Shown here in pieces: positions 57,834 through 64,000 of a stretch of DNA of 64,000 nt. The DNA is from Arthrobacter globiformis (GTDB taxonomy: Bacteria > Actinomycetota > Actinomycetes > Actinomycetales > Micrococcaceae). Position 1 is the stretch's first letter. Each line of letters starts with the position of its first letter. The stretch spans positions 1-64,000 of the forward strand of contig NZ_QLNP01000062.1 of NCBI RefSeq assembly GCF_003261175.1, read 5' to 3'. The position numbers and the translations under genes are program-made. The notes beneath the pieces were generated by a model. That model did no database searches and was not told the DNA's origin. It was given only the letters and a program-made list of their open reading frames with translations.

Positions 57834-59705
57834 TTACAGAACCGTGGTTGGTCCCCAGACCCATCGTTGGGCCGAGATGCGGCCGGTGTTCAGATAGTTG
57901 GGTCTCTTGAAAGTCGCCACGACGCGGATGAATTTATCCCCGTCGCCGGGGGTCAGCCGGTAGCTGGAACCTGTCGCCCCTGGGATCGGACGTCCGTTGC
58001 GCTGCCATTGCCAGGTCACGGCTGTTGGAGCCGGGAATGGCATAGCGGTGGAAGCTCTCAACGTCTGTCCGGCGGTGAATGCGCCCCCGAGGGTAATACC
58101 CCGGACAACCGGGGTGGGGAGTTTGGTGAACACGGCCAGCGGCCGGATCGCTCTGGAGGTTTGGAAGGCAGTGATCGTGCCGGCGCGCTTGAACGCGACT
58201 TTGAAGTTGATCAGGTGCCCTTGGTCTGCTGCTGTAAGTCGGTAGGCCGTTCCAGTCGCCCCACTGATGGGCCTCCCGTCGCGGTACCACTGGTAGGCCG
58301 CGGCGGTGGACGAGGGAGTGGTTGGGCTGGTCCGGGCGCTCACGGTGTAGCCGGTGGCCGCGGTGCCTGCGATCCAGGGCGCGGGGCCCAGGATGAAGTT
58401 GAGGGGCACGGCGACTGCCGCGGAGGCGGGACTGAGCCCGCGGTCGTAACTGGTTTTCTCGTAGAAGGCTCTTACCGTCATCTTGTGGCCGGCGTCAGCG
58501 GTCGTGAGGCGGTACGTCGGGTCAGTGCTGGGCCCGGCCAACTCGATTCCGGACCGGTACCAGGAGTAGCTCACTGCATCCGGAGCCGGCGACGGAACCG
58601 GTCCGGGGACGGCGGTGAGCAGCTGGCCGGCCAGGGCGGTGCCCTTGATGGTGGGAGCGCTCATCCCCGCGAATTTGCCGTAGATCTGCAGGCTGCTGTC
58701 GCTGCGCTTGCCGTCGGTGAGGAAGTTGGGCGAAACGGGCTTGGCGTAGACCGAGATGCGGTAGCCGATGTCCTCGGCGCGGACTGTGTAGGTGGATCCT
58801 GTGACGTCCGGGATCGCCCGCATACCTTTGTCGCCGCGGTCGTGACTCCACAGGTAGGTGTAGGTGACCGACCCTGGTGCCGGCGGGAACGGGGTGGGGG
58901 AAGATGTCACGACAGCGGGAGCGGAGGCCTTCAACACCTGCCCCGGATACGCGGCGTAGGGAGCAGCAGTGCTGGTGCCCGCGGTGATGACAGGCGAGGA
59001 CGCAGGCAGGATCGAGCCGCGACGTGCCGTGCCGAAACTTGTGGTCCCGGTCCAGCTGTTCCAGTATCCGGCCGCCGAAACGGTCACCTCCGCGGTGATC
59101 TCTGCGCCCATGTCAGCCTCGGCCACGGTGTAGCGTGCCGGGGCGCCCTCGATGGGCGTCCCGTCCCGGAACCAAGCGGTTGTGATGGTGGCGTTAGCCC
59201 CGCTGAGGGACGGCTCCGAGTTGTACGTCCAGAGGTTGACACCGAGCTCGTTGCCAAGAACAGGCATAGCGTCGGGGTGCGACCATGCTGTGATGTAGCC
59301 GAGGATGGGTTCCGTCTCCCCGGAGGTCAGGAGTTTGGGCTCGGAGTCGGGCTGGGTGGCGGTGACGCGGACGGAGATGCGCTTGCCGAAGTCCATTGAC
59401 CGGAGGAAGTAGTAAGGCCATGCGACAGCGGGTCCGAAAGCCTCGCCGTCATGCAAGAACTGGTAGCTAAGACTGCCTGCTGGCTTGGTACCCGAAAACA
59501 CGACATTGAGGTACGATCCGATTTGCGGACTGCCTTCAAGGCGCACCGCCGGAGCAGGGGTCGGCGCTTCGACCGCGGGGCTGGCTGGCTCATCCGCGAC
59601 AGCCACCGGGACGGGGGCGGAAAAAGCGATCAGCCCCAAGATCACGCAAAAAACCGACACTGTCCGGCGGCCTGCAGTCCGCAGGCCGGATGAAGATTTT
59701 GTCAC
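57834..59705 (-). CDS. Secreted modular protein with Ig-like repeats
   Basis: 623 residues from the GTG at 59705 (GGGGGA 7 bp upstream). A Sec signal (GRRTVSVFCVILGLIAFSAP, cleavage near VADEPA) precedes six or so repeats of about 85-90 residues. The clearest repeats show G-x-L-x-A, then YQWYRDGRPISGATGTAYRL, TAADQGHLINFKVAF and, in the last repeat, WQWQRNGRPIPGATGSSYRL, TPGDGDKFIRVVATFKRP. This is a beta-sandwich module common in exported Arthrobacter proteins, often attached to an enzyme. Here no catalytic domain and no LPXTG or membrane anchor are present, so it may be a soluble binding or matrix protein. Confidence 0.82.
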   Translation of the reverse strand: MTKSSSGLRTAGRRTVSVFCVILGLIAFSAPVPVAVADEPASPAVEAPTPAPAVRLEGSPQIGSYLNVVFSGTKPAGSLSYQFLHDGEAFGPAVAWPYYFLRSMDFGKRISVRVTATQPDSEPKLLTSGETEPILGYITAWSHPDAMPVLGNELGVNLWTYNSEPSLSGANATITTAWFRDGTPIEGAPARYTVAEADMGAEITAEVTVSAAGYWNSWTGTTSFGTARRGSILPASSPVITAGTSTAAPYAAYPGQVLKASAPAVVTSSPTPFPPAPGSVTYTYLWSHDRGDKGMRAIPDVTGSTYTVRAEDIGYRISVYAKPVSPNFLTDGKRSDSSLQIYGKFAGMSAPTIKGTALAGQLLTAVPGPVPSPAPDAVSYSWYRSGIELAGPSTDPTYRLTTADAGHKMTVRAFYEKTSYDRGLSPASAAVAVPLNFILGPAPWIAGTAATGYTVSARTSPTTPSSTAAAYQWYRDGRPISGATGTAYRLTAADQGHLINFKVAFKRAGTITAFQTSRAIRPLAVFTKLPTPVVRGITLGGAFTAGQTLRASTAMPFPAPTAVTWQWQRNGRPIPGATGSSYRLTPGDGDKFIRVVATFKRPNYLNTGRISAQRWVWGPTTVL

Positions 59706-59736
59706 GTGCTGTTCCCCCAGCTCGATGTGGGCCAAG

Positions 59737-59783
59737 CAGTGACCGCACGATTATTCCGCTGAGAATATCTGACTGGGTCACTG
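59737..59783. promoter_or_regulatory. Inverted repeat CAGTGACC / GGTCACTG upstream of the modular protein
   Basis: CAGTGACC at 59737-59744 and GGTCACTG at 59776-59783 form a perfect 8+8 inverted pair around an AT-rich centre, 32-79 bp upstream of the start. Possible operator; no regulator identified. Confidence 0.35.
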
Positions 59784-59942
59784 TTCGCCAATGTCCGGGA
59801 CGATCTTGATCCGCGAGGGACTGGACGACCAGCTGCATGGCATCGACAGTCGGGCCGAAGCAAGCGTTCGGCAAACGGACAGCTAAGCCGCCGCTCTGCG
59901 CTGAAGCATTGTTGGGAAGGCCAGCTGTCCGCCCGTTGGCAT

Positions 59943-60413
59943 TTACGTGCAGGCGTCGAGGAGCCTCAGACTGGTCATGATGCTCCCTTTCCTGATGACC
60001 AGCCCGGTATTGGGATCGATAATGATTTCTGCTCCTAGCCCGCCGCCGAGCGGTTCTGTCCGTCCGATGGCCACGCCGGTCTTGCCGTCGAGGTTGGCGG
60101 GCTCGCTGGCGGTTACCCCAGGGATCAGTGCCAGGCGCGTCATATAGCCCTGCACGCAGGTCTGCGGGACAAGGCCGCTTCTCAAGAGATCGGTGATTCG
60201 CAGGACCTCGGCTGCATGTGCGCTTTGTATTGTGATGCTTGTCTGCCCGACGGCAAGGATTCCGGCCGTTGCGGCAGCTGCTGTGAGAAACACCCGAAGC
60301 GACCTATAGGGCTCTTCGGCTGGGCAACCTGGTGCGCCGCCGCCCCTGCTTTCCAGGCGGGAGTTCTCGTTCCCTGTGCCGGCTGCTGCCCTGCGCAGGA
60401 AATCTAGTGCCAT
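59943..60413 (-). CDS. CU044_5270-like protein, N-terminally shortened
   Basis: 156 residues. A single membrane helix (SLRVFLTAAAATAGILAVGQ) is followed by an extracytoplasmic part with VLRITDLLRSGLVP and LIPGVTASEPANLDGKTGVA, then GRTEPLGGGLGAEIIIDPNT. The IPGV...LDGKTGVAIGR...EIIIDPxTG pattern is the C-terminal core of CU044_5270-family proteins, which are normally over 300 residues with a longer N-terminal region. It is therefore probably a truncated descendant, as expected in this decayed stretch. A sigma-factor gene, the usual neighbour of such proteins, is absent. Confidence 0.6.
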   Translation of the reverse strand: MALDFLRRAAAGTGNENSRLESRGGGAPGCPAEEPYRSLRVFLTAAAATAGILAVGQTSITIQSAHAAEVLRITDLLRSGLVPQTCVQGYMTRLALIPGVTASEPANLDGKTGVAIGRTEPLGGGLGAEIIIDPNTGLVIRKGSIMTSLRLLDACT

Positions 60414-60663
60414 GTCAGAAGTTGCCGTTGCAGTGGACTGCCGGGAGTAGCGTGAACGCCCCCGTTCACTTTCGGCGGGCGAGGGCTGGTGCGGAATCGG
60501 TGTGGGCAGAAGTCAGCTCAGCTACCCATGGTCAGGCCATCCCGATGCGTGACTCGGTATCTAAATGCCGCGCCGCAGGCGTTGAAGTTCACAGACATGG
60601 GGAAGACTGGGCAAGGACGGGATCGCGCCGGCGCTGCAAAGGGAAGCCACAGATGGGGGCCTC

Positions 60664-60813
60664 ATGGTCGTTGACTTCATACTCTTTCTCGTTGAAGGAG
60701 CGCTGACCTTCGTTGAGCACGTGTTCCTTCACAGAAAGGCCTCGGGCAAAGGCAGGGTCCGCAAAAGCCTGGAACGCCGGAAGGCTCAGCGCTCCGAAAA
60801 CCCGAAGCGCTGA
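60664..60813 (+). CDS. Small basic protein with one hydrophobic helix
   Basis: 49 residues. A GGGGG-type ribosome site lies 5 bp before the ATG. The hydrophobic start (MVVDFILFLVEGALTFVEHV) is followed by a strongly basic tail (HRKASGKGRVRKSLERRKAQ). It could be a small membrane protein or a toxin-like peptide, or a chance frame. It lies just upstream of the broken jetA. Confidence 0.35.
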   Translation: MVVDFILFLVEGALTFVEHVFLHRKASGKGRVRKSLERRKAQRSENPKR

Positions 60814-60881
60814 CGCCAGGAGACTTGCGGTGCCCCTTAGAGTGAACTGACGGCAGTCGGGCCGCGAACACCGAGGACCGG

Positions 60882-61408
60882 ATGGACTACTACGCAATCA
60901 ACGCACTGCGTGAGAACCATGCAGGCTGGTCCCTGCCGCGCGCCCAGAACGCCCCGCTCGCCACCTCGTCTTTCATGGCGGCCTTCACCGGCCCAACCAG
61001 CGCAACCTTGGCCGCCAACAGCTCATCGACAGCCTCGACGACGTCCCGTTCGGCTTGCGGGATGCCTACGGTGGGGACAAGTTCCCCCGCCAGGCGGCCG
61101 AGTACCTGGACGACTGGGCCGCCCCGGAGAGAGCGTGGCTGCGCAAGTACTACATCCAGGGCTAGGACGAGCCGCGCTACGGTCTCACCGCCGCGGCCGA
61201 GGGCGTGATCCGCTGGGTGGAGAGCCTGCGCGGCCGGGACTTCGTGGCCACCCAGTCCCGGCTCACCAGCATCTTCGCGGTCCTCGAGCGACTGGTCCAG
61301 CAGTCCGAGACGGACCCCGAAGTACGCCTGATCGAACTGCAAAGGCAAAGAGACAATATCGACGGCGAAATGCAGCGCATACGGGGCGACGACCTTTCCG
61401 CCCTCTGA
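60882..61408 (+). pseudogene. jetA (DUF3375) N-terminal fragment of a Wadjet system
   Basis: From the ATG at 60882 the frame starts DYYAINALRENHAGWSLPRA, then QNAPLATSSF, the characteristic opening of DUF3375/JetA. A frameshift at about 60975-60995 moves the match to another frame: LIDSLDDVPFGLRDAYGGDK, then FPRQAAEYLDDWAAPERAWL and RKYYIQG. An in-frame TAG at 61163-61165 follows, after which the same frame continues DEPRYGLTAAAEGVIRWVES, then LRGRDFVATQSRLTSIFAVL and ETDPEVRLIELQRQRDNIDG to a stop at 61408. Only about the first 175 of roughly 480 residues are present, and jetB, jetC and jetD are absent. It is a relic. Confidence 0.85.
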
Positions 61409-61466
61409 TACATTAGTGATATATGAGACCTGGAAAGATGTGATATCACACGCAGCGGTCTGATAT
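61406..61466. promoter_or_regulatory. Cluster of TGATAT operator-like motifs
   Basis: TGATAC at 61406-61411, TGATAT at 61417-61422, the perfect palindrome TGTGATATCACA at 61439-61450, and TGATAT at 61461-61466, all in the 120-bp leader of the aminotransferase gene. Repeated near-identical half sites suggest cooperative binding of a regulator, possibly GntR-type, encoded elsewhere. Confidence 0.5.
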
Positions 61467-61530
61467 GCCAGCTATCCCGATCTGAATCCGCCGCAGGATC
61501 GATCGTCAACTCGATGAGGAGTGGAACAGC

Positions 61531-62730
61531 ATGCAGCAACTCGCAGACCGGCTCGAACGCCTGGGCACCGAAACTGCCTTCAGCGTCGCTCAAGCCGCCG
61601 CCGCTTGGAAGGCGAAGGGGAACCCGGTGTACCCCTTCCATCTCGGCGACATCAACATCCCCACCGCCCCGAACATCGTGGAGGCGATGAACCGGGCGAT
61701 CGCTGACGGCTATACCGGCTACTGCCCCGGCCCGGGCATCCCGCAGCTGCGTGAGGCCCTTGCCGACGATATCGGCTCGCGGCGCGGTATCGAGTTCTCC
61801 CCCGAGAATGTGGTGGTGATGACCGGTGGCAAGCCCGTCATCACGAAGTTCCTGCAGGCGGTCATGAACCCGGGCCAGGAAGTGCTCTACCCGAACCCCG
61901 GCTTCCCGATCTATGAATCGCAGATCGAGTACCTCGGCGGTACGGCGGTGCCGTACCGCTACGTGCCTACGAGCACGGGCTTCGCGATCGACCTCGAGCA
62001 GATCCGCGCGTCAATCACCCCGAACACGGTCGCGATCATCTACAACGATCTGCAGAACCCCATCTCGGCAGAGTCGACTGCCGCTGAGCGCGAGGCCGTC
62101 GCGCAGCTCGCGATCCAACACGACCTCTGGGTGCTCTCCGACGAGGCGTACTTTGAGACCCGCTATGAGGGCGTCTCAAGCTCGATCACCTCGATTCCCG
62201 GCATGGCCGAGCGTACTGTCATCCTCTACACGTTCAGCAAGAAGTTCGCCATGACCGGCTCACGCCTCGGCTGCGCCGTCGCCCCGCGTGAGATCGCGCA
62301 GGTGCTGAGCACACTGAACACCAACGACGAGTCCTGCACCACGCACTACGTGCAGTGGGCCGGCGTCGAAGCGCTCCGCGGCCCCCAGGATTCCGTGCAG
62401 CAGATGCTGGACACCCTGCAGACGCGCCGCGACGCCGCCTGCGAGCTGGTGAACTCCATCCCCGGCATGAGCGTCGCCGTGCCGCAGTCGACGTTCTACC
62501 TGTTCCCCGACGTCACCGAGGCCATGGAGCGCATGGGCTACACGGCAGTCGGCGACTTCGCCTCTGACGCCCTGTACAAGACCGGCGTCTCCTTCTGCAC
62601 GCGTGAGCACTTCGGCCGTCGGCTGCCCGGCGAGGAGCGGCAGTACATCCGGCTCGCCTACTCGGGCATCGAGGCGGCAGCTATCCGCGAGGGCCTCGCA
62701 CGTCTGTGCGAATGGATCGTGACCGCATGA
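61531..62730 (+). CDS. PLP-dependent aminotransferase, class I/II
   Basis: 399 residues; GAGGAGT lies 9 bp before the ATG. Fold-type I: FHLGDINIPTAPNIVEAMNR, YCPGPGIPQLREALADDIGS, MTGGKPVITKFLQAVMNPGQ, VLSDEAYFETRYEGVSSS and FSKKFAMTGSRLGCAVAPRE with the Schiff-base Lys. The usual NPxNPTG segment reads NDLQNPISAEST, which is atypical. Its ATGA overlap with a D-2-hydroxyacid dehydrogenase suggests a pathway in which an amino acid is deaminated to a 2-keto acid (for example hydroxypyruvate from serine) and then reduced. The unusual motif makes the substrate uncertain. Confidence 0.88.
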   Translation: MQQLADRLERLGTETAFSVAQAAAAWKAKGNPVYPFHLGDINIPTAPNIVEAMNRAIADGYTGYCPGPGIPQLREALADDIGSRRGIEFSPENVVVMTGGKPVITKFLQAVMNPGQEVLYPNPGFPIYESQIEYLGGTAVPYRYVPTSTGFAIDLEQIRASITPNTVAIIYNDLQNPISAESTAAEREAVAQLAIQHDLWVLSDEAYFETRYEGVSSSITSIPGMAERTVILYTFSKKFAMTGSRLGCAVAPREIAQVLSTLNTNDESCTTHYVQWAGVEALRGPQDSVQQMLDTLQTRRDAACELVNSIPGMSVAVPQSTFYLFPDVTEAMERMGYTAVGDFASDALYKTGVSFCTREHFGRRLPGEERQYIRLAYSGIEAAAIREGLARLCEWIVTA

Positions 62731-63686
62731 GCCGGGTCGTCGTCACGGGCCGTGTGCCCGAAATCGCAATCGAAAAGCTCCGCGCCGAGCACGAGGTCGA
62801 TGCCTGGGACGGTCCGGAGTCCATCAGCCGCGCGGAGCTCCTGCGCCGGGTGGCCGGCGCCGATGCCGTGGTCAGCCTGCTCACCGAACGCATCGACGCC
62901 GAGTTGCTCGAAGCCGCGGGTCCGCAGCTCAAGGTCGTCGCGAACGTCGCCGTGGGTTATGACAACATCGACGTGCCGGCCTGCACCGAACGGGGCATCG
63001 TAGCCGCCAACACCCCCGGCGTGCTCACGGACGCCACGGCCGACATCGCGCTCAGCCTCATCCTCATGGCGACCCGCCGGCTCGGCGAGGGGGAACGGCT
63101 CATCCGCTCCGGCCAGGCCTGGAAGTGGGGCATGTTCTTCCTGCTTGGCAGCAGCCTGCAGGGCAAGACGCTGGGCGTCGTCGGCATGGGCGGCATCGGC
63201 CAGGCGACCGCCCGCCGGGCCAAGGCCTTCGGCATGGAGATCGTCTACCAGTCGCGCAGCGAGATCGATCCCGGGATCGCCGCCGAGCTGGGCGCCCGGC
63301 GGGCAGACCTGGACGAGCTGCTGGCCGTCTCCGACGTCGTCTCGCTGCACTGCCCCTACGGGCCTGCCACGCATCATCTGATCGGCGCCGAACAACTCGC
63401 GGCGATGAAGAGCTCGGCGTACCTCGTCAACACCGCGCGCGGACCGATCGTCGACGAAGCGGCGCTCGCGTCGGCGCTTCGCGAGGGACGGATCGCGGGT
63501 GCCGGGCTCGATGTCTATGAGCACGAGCCCCGTGTGCACCCCGAGTTGCTCGAGCTCGAGAACGTGACACTCGTGCCGCACCTGGGTTCCGCCACGGTGG
63601 AGACGCGCACCGCGATGGCGATGCTCGCCGCCGACAACGCCCTCGCCGTGCTCAGCGGCGAACAGCCGCCTGCACCGATCAATTAG
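62727..63686 (+). CDS. D-2-hydroxyacid dehydrogenase (glyoxylate/hydroxypyruvate reductase-like)
   Basis: 319 residues from the ATG at 62727, overlapping the aminotransferase stop. GRVPEIAIEKLRAEHEVDAW at the N-terminus, VANVAVGYDNIDVPACTERG, LGVVGMGGIGQATARRAKAF (NAD loop), LVNTARGPIVDEAALASALR, GAGLDVYEHEPRVHPELLEL and PHLGSATVETR supply the catalytic Arg, Glu and His. It matches glycerate dehydrogenase/glyoxylate reductase. It probably reduces the keto acid produced by its neighbour. A strong bidirectional hairpin ends the operon. Confidence 0.92.
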   Translation: MSRVVVTGRVPEIAIEKLRAEHEVDAWDGPESISRAELLRRVAGADAVVSLLTERIDAELLEAAGPQLKVVANVAVGYDNIDVPACTERGIVAANTPGVLTDATADIALSLILMATRRLGEGERLIRSGQAWKWGMFFLLGSSLQGKTLGVVGMGGIGQATARRAKAFGMEIVYQSRSEIDPGIAAELGARRADLDELLAVSDVVSLHCPYGPATHHLIGAEQLAAMKSSAYLVNTARGPIVDEAALASALREGRIAGAGLDVYEHEPRVHPELLELENVTLVPHLGSATVETRTAMAMLAADNALAVLSGEQPPAPIN

Positions 63687-63701
63687 GCGGCGACGGACGC
63701 A

Positions 63702-63745
63702 GAAACGGCCGGAGGACACACAAACACGTGTCCTCCGGCCGTTTC
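63702..63745. terminator. Bidirectional terminator
   Basis: A perfect 18-bp stem (63702-63719 with 63728-63745), GAAACGGCCGGAGGACAC with its inverse, and an 8-nt loop, lies between convergent genes. It is flanked by weakly T/A-rich ends. Confidence 0.85.
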
Positions 63746-63811
63746 CTGGTCTTGGGACAAAGCGCCCTGCCCCCAGCCCGGAGTTACCCGGACGGAGGCC
63801 GGGTAGCGCGC

Positions 63812-64000
63812 TTACGCTTCCAGTCCGCGAAGCGTCTCTTGGGCGCCGCGGTCATGCAGACTGGCCAGGGCTTCTGAGTACGCGGTGACAAAGCGCTCGT
63901 CATCAATGAGGTCACCGAAGACTTCCCGGTTTGAAATGAAGGACAGCGGGTCCTGCCGCTGGCGTGCGGCGGCAGCCATGAGGGTGTCTTTCAGCCGGTC
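63812..64000 (-). CDS. Mannitol dehydrogenase family, C-terminus (partial)
   Basis: The stop TAA lies at 63812-63814 and the frame runs off the right edge, giving the last 62 residues. DRLKDTLMAAAARQRQDPLS, then FISNREVFGDLIDDERFVTA and YSEALASLHDRGAQETLRGL match the C-terminal helices of mannitol/fructuronate-type polyol dehydrogenases (D..L..a......dP..FL....vFGdL......F...y...L..L...G...tL). The substrate cannot be told from this fragment; mannitol or arabinitol are likely, and a uronate reductase would link it to the island at 29-46 kb. Confidence 0.8.
   Translation of the reverse strand, partial: DRLKDTLMAAAARQRQDPLSFISNREVFGDLIDDERFVTAYSEALASLHDRGAQETLRGLEA

Noticed and set aside
60882-61408. 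A functional Wadjet defence system
   Set aside because: Only a frameshifted, truncated jetA is present; jetB, jetC and jetD are missing, so no working system is encoded here.

Overview
The window is high-GC actinobacterial chromosome, most consistent with Arthrobacter/Pseudarthrobacter (Micrococcaceae). The signs are the actinobacterial rrn leader motif at the left edge, AfsR/SARP, PadR and GntR regulators, frequent GTG starts with GGAGG ribosome sites, many ATGA/GTGA gene overlaps, and palindromic intergenic repeats with a CGACGGCGGG core. This assignment is inference; no 16S sequence lies inside the window.

Layout. 1-0.6 kb: promoter and leader of an rRNA operon that runs leftwards out of the window. 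0.6-14 kb: housekeeping and stress genes, namely a Ser/Thr kinase-GAF protein, a multicopper oxidase-like protein, a ZIP transporter, a degenerate exonuclease-like membrane protein, two small ABM-like proteins, a Tat-exported PhoD phosphatase, two tandem 2-TM paralogues, a cyclopropane-fatty-acid synthase and a DJ-1/PfpI protein. Five copies of a palindromic repeat punctuate 4.9-17.9 kb. 14.1-17.1 kb: gluconate module gntP-gntK with divergent gntR. 17.3-29.3 kb: secreted protein, SARP regulator, cold-shock protein, a non-canonical Nramp/PRC-barrel/lipoprotein operon, TfoX-like protein, a truncated monooxygenase gene, NarL-type two-component system, VapBC-type toxin-antitoxin, and a GH15 glycosidase behind a repressor-type palindrome.

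29.3-46.2 kb is a large sugar-acid catabolic island. Operon A (minus) holds L-fuconate dehydratase, zinc alcohol dehydrogenase, KduD-like SDR, KDPG aldolase and KDG kinase. Operon B (minus) holds a PAAT-type ABC transporter and an altronate/galactarate dehydratase. Operon C (plus) holds a ketoglutarate-semialdehyde-type dehydrogenase and a long FAH-family protein. Operon D (minus) holds a second FAH protein, an SDR and a FadR-type regulator. Two paralogous GntR regulators sit between operons A, B and C. Promoters A, B and C share a -35/16 bp/-10 layout, and A and B also share a TCCTRTAGGA palindrome at the expected start site. Together the genes could route fuconate-, uronate- and pentonate-type acids to pyruvate, lactate, triose phosphate and 2-oxoglutarate.

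46.4-54.6 kb: a coiled-coil/membrane protein pair, and an amino-acid module (permease with a one-base frameshift, HisC-like aminotransferase, Lrp/AsnC regulator, ThDP decarboxylase-like enzyme), then VOC, flavin reductase and GIY-YIG-like proteins. 54.6-61.5 kb is a decayed accessory segment: an AraC/GyrI-like pseudogene, a PadR/HAAS pair, a modular secreted protein, a short CU044_5270-like remnant and a broken jetA (DUF3375) fragment of a Wadjet anti-plasmid system. 61.5-64 kb: an aminotransferase/2-hydroxyacid dehydrogenase operon with repeated TGATAT operator-like motifs, and the C-terminus of a mannitol-dehydrogenase-family enzyme running off the right edge. No tRNA, CRISPR array, IS element or prophage was recognised.
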